Assembly (NCBI RefSeq): GCF_001816145.1
Contig: NZ_MDZB01000120.1
Coordinates: 1 to 64,000 of the forward strand
DNA length: 64,000 nucleotides
Direction: 5' to 3'
DNA from: Hymenobacter lapidarius
GTDB lineage: Bacteria; Bacteroidota; Bacteroidia; Cytophagales; Hymenobacteraceae
Position numbers and translations under genes: made by a program
Notes under the pieces: generated by a model
The model's database searches: none
What the model was told of the DNA's origin: nothing
Seen by the model: the letters and a program-made list of their open reading frames with translations, nothing else
In this document: positions 27,238 through 35,795 of the stretch, one piece after another
Layout: each line of letters begins with the position of its first letter
Numbering within the stretch: the first letter of the stretch is position 1

Positions 27238-28896
27238 ATGATTAACAAGCACCAAGCTACCCTCGACGCCGCTGTGCAAGCCCTGCACGGGCGCACGTTC
27301 TTCGCCGCTTTCCCCGAAAACCCCTCGCCCGATATCTACGGGGCCGACGCCGACGCCCACGGCCGCGAAAAATTCGCCGCCATGCGCGGGCAGCACTTCA
27401 CCGAGTTGCAGCAGGGCGAGCCCACCGGCTGGGCCGGCCAGGAAGAGTCGCCCTACGAGCAGCAGTCGCTCGACATAAAATACCCGTTTTATGCTCCCGA
27501 AACCCTGATTCAGAACGCTCAGGGGGCTTTCGACGAGTGGCGCAAGCTGAAGCCCGCCCTGCGCGCGGCCCTGCTCACCGAGGCGCTGGAAGGAATGAGA
27601 AGCCGCTTCTTTGAAATTGCCTACGCCACCATGCACACCACGGGGCAGGCCTACATGATGTCGTTTCAGGCCAGCGGCCCCCACGCCGCCGACCGCGCCT
27701 TAGAGGCCATTGCCGCCGGCTATGAGGAGCAGACCCGTTTCCCCGAAGACACCCGCTGGGAGAAGCCCATGGGCAAGTACAGCATCGCCCTGCACAAGAC
27801 CTGGCGCGCCGTGCCCAAGGGCCTGGCCCTGGTCATTGGCTGCTCCACGTTCCCGACCTGGAACACGGTGCCAGGCATGTTTGCCAGCCTCGTGACCGGC
27901 AACCCCACCATCGTGAAGCCCCACCCCAAGGCGGTGCTGCCCATCGCCATCGTCGTTGCCGAAGTGCAGAAGGTGCTCCAGGAGCACGGCCTGAACCCCT
28001 GCATCTGCCAGCTGGCCGTGGACGCCGACGACCACCTCATTGCCAAGGACTTGGCCGAGAACCCCGCCGTGAAGCTGATTGACTACACCGGCGGCTCGCA
28101 GTTTGGCGAGTATGTGGAGGGCCTGAAGGGCAAAACGGTGTTCACCGAGAAAACCGGCGTCAACAGCATCATCATCGACAGCTGCGACGACCTCGACAAA
28201 GTGGCCCAGAACCTGGCCTTCTCCGTGAGCCTGTACTCGGGCCAGATGTGCACCGCGCCGCAGAACTTCTTTATCCCCGAAACGGGCGTGAAAGTGGGCG
28301 ACGTGCAGGTGCCCTACGAAGAAGTGGTGCAGAAAATCTCGGCCGCCGTTACGGGCCTGGCCACCAACCCCAAGGCGGGCCCGCACGTGCTCGGCGCCAT
28401 TCAGAACCCGGCCACGCACGAGCGGGTGAAGCAGCTGGCCTTCGACGGCGGCCGCAGCATTCTGGCCCACGGCACCGTGGACAATCCCACCTTCAAAAAC
28501 GCCCGCACCTGCTCGCCCAGCATCTTCGAAGTTGATGCCAGCCGCGTGGAGCAGTACAGCCAGGAGCTGTTCGGGCCCATCATGCTGGTTATTAAAACCA
28601 AGGACACGCAGGAGAGCATCCGTTTGGCAGCCCAGTTGGCCCGCGAGCACGGCGCCATTTCCTGCGGTGCCTACACCACCGATGCTGCCATCAAAGAGCA
28701 GATTATGGACGAGATGAGCCTGGCCGGCACGCCCGTCAGCTTCAACCTCACCGGCGGCATCTACGTGAACCAGAACGCGGGATTCTCCGACTTCCACGTA
28801 ACCGGCGGCAACCCCGCCGGCAACGCCAGCTTCACCAATCCGGAGTTCGTTATCAAGCGCTTCACCTGGGTAGGCTTCCGCGAGCCGGTGGCGTAA
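27238..28896 (+). CDS. paaN: PaaN-type aldehyde dehydrogenase (phenylacetate degradation)
   Basis: A 552-residue aldehyde dehydrogenase superfamily protein of the shorter PaaN class, which lacks the C-terminal MaoC domain of the PaaZ form. CoA/NAD-fold features include TGNPTIVKPHPKAVLP, DYTGGSQFGEYVE and the catalytic cysteine in YSGQMCTAPQNFF. In Bacteroidota this gene normally accompanies paaABCDE ring-oxygenase genes, but none lie in this window. It is divergent from the subtilase and has its own terminator. Confidence 0.88.
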   Translation: MINKHQATLDAAVQALHGRTFFAAFPENPSPDIYGADADAHGREKFAAMRGQHFTELQQGEPTGWAGQEESPYEQQSLDIKYPFYAPETLIQNAQGAFDEWRKLKPALRAALLTEALEGMRSRFFEIAYATMHTTGQAYMMSFQASGPHAADRALEAIAAGYEEQTRFPEDTRWEKPMGKYSIALHKTWRAVPKGLALVIGCSTFPTWNTVPGMFASLVTGNPTIVKPHPKAVLPIAIVVAEVQKVLQEHGLNPCICQLAVDADDHLIAKDLAENPAVKLIDYTGGSQFGEYVEGLKGKTVFTEKTGVNSIIIDSCDDLDKVAQNLAFSVSLYSGQMCTAPQNFFIPETGVKVGDVQVPYEEVVQKISAAVTGLATNPKAGPHVLGAIQNPATHERVKQLAFDGGRSILAHGTVDNPTFKNARTCSPSIFEVDASRVEQYSQELFGPIMLVIKTKDTQESIRLAAQLAREHGAISCGAYTTDAAIKEQIMDEMSLAGTPVSFNLTGGIYVNQNAGFSDFHVTGGNPAGNASFTNPEFVIKRFTWVGFREPVA

Positions 28897-28911
28897 GTAC
28901 CGCCCGCCATT

Positions 28912-28958
28912 CCACGCAAAAGCCCCGACTTCAGTTGAAGTCGGGGCCTTTTGCGTGG
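28912..28958. terminator. bidirectional terminator
   Basis: A long perfect palindrome: CCACGCAAAAGCCCCGACTT pairs with its complement ending CCTTTTGCGTGG. It serves paaN on the plus strand and the small secreted protein gene on the minus strand. Confidence 0.9.
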
Positions 28959-28969
28959 GTCTTTAGTAC

Positions 28970-29248
28970 TTACTTAACGGGCTTGAACCCGGTGCCGTCG
29001 CTAAATTTATAATCCTTGGGAGCCTTGGCTGTCTTGAATCTTTCCAGCTTCCGGGGGTTCATGTCGATGACGGGCTTAACGTTGTTTTCCGGGCGGAAGC
29101 GGGCTTTCGAGTTTCTTTTTTTTGAAGCTTCGGCCGAGTAGCCGAAATCCCGGTGGGCTTTCACGCGGGGTTTGCGCCCGTGGTCCTGCGCAAAGCTGGC
29201 AGAGGAGGCGAGAAAGGGAAGGACGAGGAGGAGAAGGAGCTTTTTCAT
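28970..29248 (-). CDS. small basic secreted protein of unknown function
   Basis: A 92-residue protein with a clear signal peptide (MKKLLLLLVLPFLASSASFAQ). The mature part is very basic (many Lys/Arg) with no cysteines and appears unstructured. No family is recognised. Confidence 0.65.
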   Translation of the reverse strand: MKKLLLLLVLPFLASSASFAQDHGRKPRVKAHRDFGYSAEASKKRNSKARFRPENNVKPVIDMNPRKLERFKTAKAPKDYKFSDGTGFKPVK

Positions 29249-29386
29249 AATAGTATAGCAGTGAAGGAAGAAAATAGAATAGCCGGAAATAGGAGAATTG
29301 CGGGGCCACTCGTCTGCCGGCTTGCAAGGTTGAAACGCAGATAATATTCAGCGGGTTGCGATAAGCTCAACGATGGTGGCCGGGGC

Positions 29387-29689
29387 CTATAAAATTTTCC
29401 GCAGGTCTTCGCGTAGTCCGTCGATGCCGCGCCGGATTTGGTCCCACACACTGGGCTCGGAGCCATCGGCGGGGGTGGGGTACTGCACGAGCTGCTCGGC
29501 TAGGAGGGCGCGCTTGGCTTCGAGGGCTTCGGCGTGGGCCTCGTAGGTGTTGGTGGAGCCGGCGGCCGTGGTGTGTGCCCGGTTGTGCAGGGTCTGGATT
29601 TTGGCGTCCAGCTCGGTCAGGGCCTGGCGGAGCGAGTACTCGGAGAGCTGGGGCAGGCGCTGGGCGTCGGGGGAGGGCGTGCTGGACAT
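29387..29689 (-). CDS. small helical protein of unknown function
   Basis: A 100-residue protein. The central part (LRQALTELDAKIQTLHNRAHTT and EAHAEALEAKRALLAEQL) has heptad-like spacing suggesting an antiparallel coiled coil. No signal peptide or membrane segment is present. Only context and codon pattern support it as real. Confidence 0.55.
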   Translation of the reverse strand: MSSTPSPDAQRLPQLSEYSLRQALTELDAKIQTLHNRAHTTAAGSTNTYEAHAEALEAKRALLAEQLVQYPTPADGSEPSVWDQIRRGIDGLREDLRKIL

Positions 29690-29812
29690 GGCGGGGGAGA
29701 CAAACAGGTGAACGAAGTTCCTATTTTACTGCATTCGCCCGCGAAAAGATTTCGTGGCCCGCTTGCCGCTGGCGGCCCCCAGCCCCCGCCACCAGGCTGG
29801 CCCCTGCGGGAG

Positions 29813-30367
29813 CTACCCGGCCATGGCCCGCGGCAACCCAGCTTCGCGGGCCAGCGGTGCGGCGCCCGACTGCCACAGGGCCGTCAGTACGGCGTTGGCA
29901 GTGGGGGCCAGCTCCAGGTGGTAGTCTTCGTGGAGGCGGGCGGTCTGGCGAAGGGCTTCCAGCGTGCGCTTGGTGAGGTGCTGGAGCAGCGGCTGGGTGG
30001 GGCCGTGCAGCCGGGCCGTAATTCCCGGCTGGTGCCGGAACACGTTGGCCAGCAGGCGCCAGCTCAGCTCGGTTTCGCCAAACAGGTCCTCGGTCACCTT
30101 AGCGTGGTAGGCCAGCCGCGCCTGCAGCTGCCGCAGTATCACGAGCAGGTCGTTGGGCGTTTGGTGAAAGCCGCGCACGGGGTCGTCGACCTGGGCGCGT
30201 AGCGCGGCGCGGCGGTTTTCCAGCGCCTGGGGCCCTTCGAGCAGGCGGTAGGCAAGCTGCTCGGTGAGCAGGGCATCCTGGGCCACGAGGCGGGCCAAGA
30301 GCTGGTCTTTTTCTTTTTGGGGAAGTTGGAAAAGGGCCTTGCGCAGGTCGGGTGGGAGGACGGGCAT
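29813..30367 (-). CDS. conserved hypothetical helical protein
   Basis: A 184-residue soluble protein starting at ATG 30367, rich in Leu, Ala and Gln and predicted almost entirely helical. The N-terminal half resembles a bundle (LRKALFQLPQKEKDQLLARL). It begins 41 bases downstream of the stop of the membrane protein gene at 30408-31130 on the same strand, so the two may be co-transcribed. No function can be assigned. Confidence 0.6.
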   Translation of the reverse strand: MPVLPPDLRKALFQLPQKEKDQLLARLVAQDALLTEQLAYRLLEGPQALENRRAALRAQVDDPVRGFHQTPNDLLVILRQLQARLAYHAKVTEDLFGETELSWRLLANVFRHQPGITARLHGPTQPLLQHLTKRTLEALRQTARLHEDYHLELAPTANAVLTALWQSGAAPLAREAGLPRAMAG

Positions 30368-30407
30368 GGTGGTTAGTGGAAGGGAACCAGCATCAAAATA
30401 ACGCAGG

Positions 30408-31130
30408 CTAGGCTGCACGCCACGCTCGGATAATGCGCCAGCTGCTGAGCATCGTTATCAAGGCAAGTACGCAGAGGGATGCCCGCCATTCCGGTTGCCG
30501 AAGTGACTGAGGAAACCGCAGCCATTCCAGCTGCCAAAAATCCGTCACCCAATTGTCAAATTGCACCCGAAACGGCAAAGGGGGAGGAGTAGGCTCCTTA
30601 ATGTACCTAATGTCATCGCCCGACAAACAAGCATCCAGGTCTGTCAGTGGGTTATAAGCATAAGTTAATGCGTAAAAAGTGACAGGGAAATGGTGAAAAT
30701 CAATCCAGTACTTTTTAAACTCTTCTTTGTTCATGAGATTTAAGAGAAATACCAATTGTTCGTAGCGTGCTTCTCGAGCAAATCGCACTCGGACTCCACT
30801 ACCTTGAGCAGTGTCAGCTTTAATTGCACGTATAGCAGTCGTTATCCAATCCTGTGTCTGCAAATCAGATTTAGGATTGCCGGAAAAATAGGCTTCTCGC
30901 CAAGGACGCAACTTTTGAGCTTCGGCAGGCGTGATTATGTAATAGCCCAACTCTGGTGAATTGGAGTGTTTAATTGTTGGCACAGTTAGTTGCACCACAT
31001 ACATCGGTTTAAGTTGCTCCTTCCACAGCCCCACCATCACGCACCCCAGCCACAATAGCCCCGCCAGCGCCAGCAGGCCCGGCGGAAACAGCAGCTTGCG
31101 GCGGTGGCGGCGGGGTAGGTAAAAACGCAT
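30408..31130 (-). CDS. hypothetical membrane protein with large extracytoplasmic domain
   Basis: A 240-residue protein starting at ATG 31130. A basic N-terminus (FYLPRRHRRK) precedes one transmembrane helix (about 12-36), a soluble domain of about 170 residues, and a second helix near the C-terminus (about 211-233), so both ends are cytoplasmic. The soluble part has an ExbD-like feel (single-helix anchor followed by a periplasmic domain) but no clear match. Base composition of the middle of this gene is more AT-rich than its neighbours. Confidence 0.6.
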   Translation of the reverse strand: MRFYLPRRHRRKLLFPPGLLALAGLLWLGCVMVGLWKEQLKPMYVVQLTVPTIKHSNSPELGYYIITPAEAQKLRPWREAYFSGNPKSDLQTQDWITTAIRAIKADTAQGSGVRVRFAREARYEQLVFLLNLMNKEEFKKYWIDFHHFPVTFYALTYAYNPLTDLDACLSGDDIRYIKEPTPPPLPFRVQFDNWVTDFWQLEWLRFPQSLRQPEWRASLCVLALITMLSSWRIIRAWRAA

Positions 31131-31148
31131 TATTGACTGGGGTTGAGA

Positions 31149-31247
31149 TTGTAGAGACGCATCCTTGCGTTTCGTCGTCGAACGACTCCACACGAAGAAC
31201 CTTGGACTAGATGTTCAACGACGAGACGCAAAGATGCGTCTCTACAA
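31149..31247. repeat. dispersed palindrome, GTAGAGACGCATC family
   Basis: Arms of 35 bases at 31149-31183 and 31213-31247 match with three mismatches; both ends read TTGTAGAGACGCATC from outside inward. A decayed copy of the same family lies at about 59679-59760. It separates a minus-strand membrane protein gene from the receptor gene. Confidence 0.88.
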
Positions 31248-31329
31248 CTGCCAAAATTTACAGGAATCATTGCCGGGTAGCAACAATTCGCGTACTCCGC
31301 TGGTCTGCCTCGTCACGCCATCACGTTCC

Positions 31330-33459
31330 ATGTCCCTCCGCTACCTGTTGCTTTTGCTGCTGGCGCTGCCGCTGCGGCCCGCCCGCGCCCAAACGCCCAC
31401 CGATACCACCCGCGCCGTGGCCCTGCCCGAAGCCACCGTGACGGGCTACGGCCAGCAACTGCCGCTGCGTCGCACCGCCGCCGCCATCGGCGTGATTGAT
31501 GCCCTTATTATTGAGCAGTTCAACCCCGCCGCTCTCACGCAGGCCGTGAATACGCTGCCTGGGGTGCGGCTGGAAGAGCGCGCCACCGCCAGCTACCGCC
31601 TCAGTATTCGGGGCAGCACGCTGCGCTCGCCCTTTGGCGTGCGCAACGTGAAGGTGTACTACAACGGTATCCCCTTCACCGAGGCCAGCGGCAGCACCCC
31701 GCTCAACCTGCTCGACCCCGCCCTCATCGGGCGGCTGGAGGTGCTGAAGGGGCCGGCCGGCAGCGTGTACGGCGCGGGTACGGGCGGCGTGGCCCTGTTC
31801 GGCACGCCGGAAGTGGCGGCGGGCACCAGCCGCGTGGCGGCTGGCGTCGCGGTGGGCAGCTACGGGCTACGGCGCAGCACCGTCACGGCCGAAACGGGCA
31901 GCGCCACCAGCAGCGTGCGCGCCCAGTACGCCCACCAGGAGCTGGATGGCTACCGCGAGCAAAGCGCGCTCCGGCGCGACGTTTTTGCCTTGGACGTGCG
32001 CTCCGTGGCTTCGCCTAAAACCACGCTGGCGGCGCACTTGCTCTACACCGATATAAATTACCAGCTGCCCGGCGGTCTCACCCGCGCGCAGTTTGCGGCC
32101 AACCCGCGGCAGGCGCGGCCGGGCACGGCTACCGCGCCCGGCACCGTGGCGCAGCGGGCTTCCTACGCGTCGCGCTACGGTTTGCTCGGCCTCACGCACG
32201 AATACCGGTTTACCGACCAGCTGGAGCTGCAAACCACCCTTTACGGCAGCGGTACGGCCATTCGCACGCCCTTTCTGGTGGATTATGAGCGCAATACCGC
32301 CCTGGGCCTGGGCGGGCGCACGGCCCTGAGCTACCGCACCAGCCTGGCCGGGCGCGTGCTGCGGCTGCAGGGCGGCGGCGAGTATCAGGGCAGCTTTGCC
32401 GATGCGCGCAGCTACCAAAATAACCGCGGCTCTGTGGGTGCTTTGCGCTACAACGACGAAATCACGACAAGCACCGGCTTCGCATTTGCCCAGGCCGACT
32501 ACAGCCTACCCGCCGATTTCCTGCTCACCGTGGCCGCCAGCTACAACCGCCTCCGCTACCGCATTGCGCGCGTGAGCAACGCAGCCACCCAGCCCGATGC
32601 CTACCAGTTCAGCCGCGGTTTCCGTCCCGAAGTTTCCCCCCGCATCGCGCTGCTCAAGGAACTCAGTCCCACGCTTTCGGCCTATGCCAACCTGAGTACC
32701 GGTTTTTCGCCGCCCACCATCGAAGAAATCCGCCCTTCCGACGCCAGCCTCAACCGCGAGCTGCAGGCCGAGCGCGGCACGAGCTACGAAGTGGGCGTGC
32801 GGGGCAGCGCCTTCGCCAACCGCCTGCGCTACGAGTTGAATGCCTTCGATTTTCGGCTGCGCGAAACCGTGGTCAGCAGCACCACCGACCAGGGCGTGGT
32901 AGTATTCCGCAACACCGGTCGTACCACCCAGCGCGGCCTCGAAGCAGCCGTGAGCGGCTGGCTGTGGCGGCAGCGCCGGGTGATGTCGGTTACTTATCGG
33001 GACCCAACCAAAAAGATGCCCCGACAGGAAGAAACCGGCCTGCGCGCCTGGGGCAGCTACGCCTACAATAACTTTCGTTTCGGTAGCTACACCGCCGGCG
33101 GGCAGGACCTGCGCGGCAACCGCCTCACGGGCACCACGCCCCACACCTTCAGCGCCGGCCTGGATTTCAGCGAGCGGCTCGGCTTTTATTTCAGCCCCAA
33201 CCTCAGCCACCAGGCGCGGGTAGTGCTCACCGATGCCAACACTGAGCGGGTGCCCGGCTATTGGGTTTTCGGCGCCCGCGGGGGTTGGCGGCGCACGCTG
33301 GCGAGCCACCTCGAAACCAATTTGTACGCGGGCATCGACAACGCCACCGACCGCAACTACAGCCTGGGCAACGACCTGAACGCCTTCGGGAAGCGGTATT
33401 TCCAGCCCGCGCCGGGCCGCAGCTGGTACACCGGGGCCCAGCTGGGCTGGCGCTGGTAA
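31330..33459 (+). CDS. TonB-dependent outer membrane receptor
   Basis: A 709-residue outer membrane receptor. Signal peptide at residues 1-20 (ATG 31330), TonB-box-like VALPEATVTG, a plug domain (LPGVRLEERA, SIRGSTLRSPFG, EVLKGPAGSVYGAG), then a 22-strand-type barrel ending in aromatic-rich GAQLGWRW. It lacks the N-terminal carboxypeptidase-like domain and the SusD partner of glycan receptors, so it looks like a siderophore or cofactor receptor (FecA/BtuB-like). The ligand is not determinable. A terminator follows. Confidence 0.93.
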   Translation: MSLRYLLLLLLALPLRPARAQTPTDTTRAVALPEATVTGYGQQLPLRRTAAAIGVIDALIIEQFNPAALTQAVNTLPGVRLEERATASYRLSIRGSTLRSPFGVRNVKVYYNGIPFTEASGSTPLNLLDPALIGRLEVLKGPAGSVYGAGTGGVALFGTPEVAAGTSRVAAGVAVGSYGLRRSTVTAETGSATSSVRAQYAHQELDGYREQSALRRDVFALDVRSVASPKTTLAAHLLYTDINYQLPGGLTRAQFAANPRQARPGTATAPGTVAQRASYASRYGLLGLTHEYRFTDQLELQTTLYGSGTAIRTPFLVDYERNTALGLGGRTALSYRTSLAGRVLRLQGGGEYQGSFADARSYQNNRGSVGALRYNDEITTSTGFAFAQADYSLPADFLLTVAASYNRLRYRIARVSNAATQPDAYQFSRGFRPEVSPRIALLKELSPTLSAYANLSTGFSPPTIEEIRPSDASLNRELQAERGTSYEVGVRGSAFANRLRYELNAFDFRLRETVVSSTTDQGVVVFRNTGRTTQRGLEAAVSGWLWRQRRVMSVTYRDPTKKMPRQEETGLRAWGSYAYNNFRFGSYTAGGQDLRGNRLTGTTPHTFSAGLDFSERLGFYFSPNLSHQARVVLTDANTERVPGYWVFGARGGWRRTLASHLETNLYAGIDNATDRNYSLGNDLNAFGKRYFQPAPGRSWYTGAQLGWRW

Positions 33460-33475
33460 CGGGCGGGTCGAAACC

Positions 33476-33511
33476 AAAAACGGCTTCCATCGCGTGATGG
33501 AAGCCGTTTTT
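33476..33511. terminator. bidirectional terminator
   Basis: AAAAACGGCTTCCATC pairs with GATGGAAGCCGTTTTT across a 4-base loop, 17 bases after the receptor stop and 16 bases before the stop of the minus-strand gene at 33527. Confidence 0.9.
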
Positions 33512-33526
33512 TCTGAAATGGCAAGC

Positions 33527-33820
33527 TTAACCCTGGTTCGGGGTTTGCTCTTCGGGCAGAGTGAAGGCGCGGTCGCTGGGGTTGGTCAGCTCGCGGGGCA
33601 GGTTTTCGTCGGAGGCCGGCTCGGGACCGGCGGCGTTCATCGCCTGCGTATCTATCCGCAGGGAGTCGTCCATCTCGTCGGCTTTTTCCTGGCCCGAGGA
33701 ATTGTTGTTGTCCAGGACCTGGCCGTAGGTAGCCGCATTGAGCATGGCGGTAGAAGCGCCGTCGCCGATGTTGGGGTCCTGGCTGGTACTGTCGTTTTGT
33801 TCTTCGTTTTGAGGAGACAT
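33527..33820 (-). CDS. small acidic, probably disordered protein
   Basis: A 97-residue protein starting at ATG 33820, preceded by an AGGAGG-like stretch (GAACCCTCCC in the plus strand reads GGGAGGGTTC). It is rich in Asp, Glu, Asn, Gln and Pro with no hydrophobic core. A similar protein is encoded just upstream (33939-34388). No family is recognised; a stress or desiccation role is only a guess. Confidence 0.55.
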   Translation of the reverse strand: MSPQNEEQNDSTSQDPNIGDGASTAMLNAATYGQVLDNNNSSGQEKADEMDDSLRIDTQAMNAAGPEPASDENLPRELTNPSDRAFTLPEEQTPNQG

Positions 33821-33843
33821 GGGAGGGTTCGTTAGTCGTGCTG

Positions 33844-33936
33844 AGTTGTTAGTTTTTCGTTGTTGGTTGGTAGTTGGGGACGGCCCTTGTACACGGAGAG
33901 AATTGCCCAACAACTGACAACCAACAACCAGCAACT
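33844..33936. repeat. degenerate palindrome, GTTGTTGGTTG family
   Basis: AGTTGTTAG...GTTGTTGGTTGG at 33844-33880 and CCAACAACTGACAACCAACA at 33907-33926 form an imperfect inverted repeat between the two acidic-protein genes. A related single arm (TGTTGGTTATTGGT) lies at about 21656-21672. Confidence 0.65.
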
Positions 33937-33938
33937 AA

Positions 33939-34388
33939 TTATTTATGTGTGTCGGTGCTGTCCGATTCGTTGCGGGTGTTGTGGGTGCCGCCACCGGCCC
34001 AGCGGGGGTCGTCTTTGGCCCAGGCCGCACGCTGCTCGTCGTTGTTTTCGTCTTGGGTGGCGCGCACGGCGGCGGGGTCCTGGTTCTGCTCCACGTGGCC
34101 GGTCTGGTCGGCGGGGTTGGCGGGGGCGTCATTCGCATCCTTTTCGCTGCGGAACTCGCTGAACTCGTCCGGGTTATCGTTCGAGCCGTCGCGGCCGGCG
34201 GGCCGGGCCGTGGCGTCCTCAGTACCCGTGGAGTTGGCGGGTTTCACGCCGCCAAATTCGCCATAGGTGGGTTTGTGTGCGTTCACCGCCGGGTCGTTGG
34301 GGTTGGGATTGGCTGAAGCCGCACGCTCCTGCTGGTCTTCGGGACGAGAATCGTTGTCCGGCGGGCTGGGGGTGTTTTGCGTATCCAT
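33939..34388 (-). CDS. hydrophilic, low-complexity protein
   Basis: A 149-residue protein made almost only of Asn, Asp, Pro, Glu, Gln, Ala and Thr, without cysteine or hydrophobic stretches, so intrinsically disordered. It shares composition with the gene immediately downstream (33527-33820), and both may be related by duplication or co-regulated. GC-rich codon use is like neighbouring genes. Function unknown. Confidence 0.55.
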   Translation of the reverse strand: MDTQNTPSPPDNDSRPEDQQERAASANPNPNDPAVNAHKPTYGEFGGVKPANSTGTEDATARPAGRDGSNDNPDEFSEFRSEKDANDAPANPADQTGHVEQNQDPAAVRATQDENNDEQRAAWAKDDPRWAGGGTHNTRNESDSTDTHK

Positions 34389-34547
34389 GGGGAAAGAAGA
34401 AAGAAGGGAAGAAAGAGTAAGAACAAACAGGACAAGCCCGTTTCCGAGGTTCTTTACGTAAACCAGCCGCCGCCGGTCATTTCTACTCGTATGGCCTACC
34501 GTTTACCTTCTATTTTCCCATTGCGTAGCCCTACCAGTCTTTTCCCT

Positions 34548-34823
34548 ATGTCCATTCAGCACAGCCCCGACGACCAGCAGTTTACCACTACCCGCGACGG
34601 CTTCGAGGCCGAACTGGCCTACTCGTACCCCGCCGATGGGGTCATTGACTTCACCCACACCTTCGTTGATGAAGGCCTCCGCGGCAAAGGCGTGGCCGAC
34701 GAACTGGCCCGCACCGCCATGGCCTTTGCCCAGGAAAAAAAGCTAAAAGTGAAAACCAGCTGCACCTTCATGGCCGGCTTCGTGGCCCGCAACAGGGACG
34801 AGTACGCCGACGTGCTGGCTTAA
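34548..34823 (+). CDS. small GNAT-type N-acetyltransferase
   Basis: A 91-residue protein of the short YidJ/YjdJ-like acetyltransferase class. FEAELAYSYPADGVIDFTHTFV supplies the beta strands and RGKGVADELARTAM is the acetyl-CoA pyrophosphate-binding loop and helix. These truncated GNATs are usually encoded alone; the substrate is unknown. ATG 34548 matches the normal family start; upstream in-frame codons look non-coding. Confidence 0.85.
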   Translation: MSIQHSPDDQQFTTTRDGFEAELAYSYPADGVIDFTHTFVDEGLRGKGVADELARTAMAFAQEKKLKVKTSCTFMAGFVARNRDEYADVLA

Positions 34824-34867
34824 ATACTTAGGTAGTCATATCTTTCCTCGGCTTAGCTACCTGCCGC

Positions 34868-35437
34868 ATGCACTTTCTACGACCTGCTACCTGCCTGACG
34901 GCTGCACTTTCGGTGACCTTTGTAGGCCGGGTTGCTGCCCAGACGGTCACGGTCAAAGCCAGCATTAATCCTCTGCTTTCTGTGGAAGAACGGATTCCCC
35001 TATCAGCTGGCCTGGGGCTGGAAGTGGGCCTGACGTCGCACTCCGCCTTACAGCTATTTGGCAGCTACCGTCACTTCCGGGCGCAGGACGAGGAGCCCGA
35101 CACCGGCCCCAAGCTTTATCTTGACTACCGGTATTATTTCGCTGCTGAGCAGCCCCAAACCGGCTTTTTCGCGAGCCCTTTTCTGGGCGTAGGCCGGCTA
35201 AAGCTGGGGTTGGGTGACGTGCCCCTATCCGGTGCTGTGCGGGGCAAACGCACAGAGCAGGAGGCGGGCCTGTTACTCGGGTACCAGCAAGTCTTTTCCC
35301 GGCTTACTTTGGATGCTTTTGCCGGACCAGCATATCGGTGGGAGACGACGCGTTACGCCACTCTTCCCTTCAGCCAAAAATCAGTCTTTCTCTGGCTGCG
35401 CGCAGGGTTCTCAGTGGGACTGCGCGTTAAGAAGTAA
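34868..35437 (+). CDS. putative outer membrane beta-barrel protein
   Basis: A 189-residue protein with signal peptide (about 1-24, ending RVAAQ) and alternating-hydrophobic strands (ALQLFGSYRHFRAQ, KLYLDYRYYF, FASPFLGVG, AGLLLGYQQVF), ending in a basic tail. This fits a small eight-stranded porin-like barrel such as the DUF3575 type. It stands 44 bases after the GNAT gene on the same strand. Confidence 0.65.
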   Translation: MHFLRPATCLTAALSVTFVGRVAAQTVTVKASINPLLSVEERIPLSAGLGLEVGLTSHSALQLFGSYRHFRAQDEEPDTGPKLYLDYRYYFAAEQPQTGFFASPFLGVGRLKLGLGDVPLSGAVRGKRTEQEAGLLLGYQQVFSRLTLDAFAGPAYRWETTRYATLPFSQKSVFLWLRAGFSVGLRVKK

Positions 35438-35795
35438 TCAGCCCGCTATTGTTCCTTCTCTACGATTCGTCTGTAGCCTTTTTGCTGGTTGATGAGGGCT
35501 CCAGGACAAGCGCTACAGCCGATTTATGGGGATGGCAAGTGCCAAGACTGGGGGCCGTGCAGAGCATGGCCGCCGGCGCGGGACCAGTCAACTTGACGCA
35601 CAGTAGTAAGCAGAGGGAATATTTTTTGCCCAAGTCCAGCAGCAGCAATGGGCGCCGTGCCTATGCCAACTCCTGCAAAAACCGCATATTTCTACCCTCC
35701 TGTCAACCGATGCATAAGTCCTGGGGTGCTAAAAAACGAAAAGCCCCAACCGCATCACACGGCCGGGACTTTTCAGATTCGGGGCTAAACAAGTG
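35438..35795. other. non-coding region
   Basis: No credible gene is seen in these 358 bases. An imperfect hairpin at 35738-35777 (GAAAAGCCCC...GGGACTTTTC) lies just after the stop of the minus-strand nuclease gene and is probably its terminator. Confidence 0.5.
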
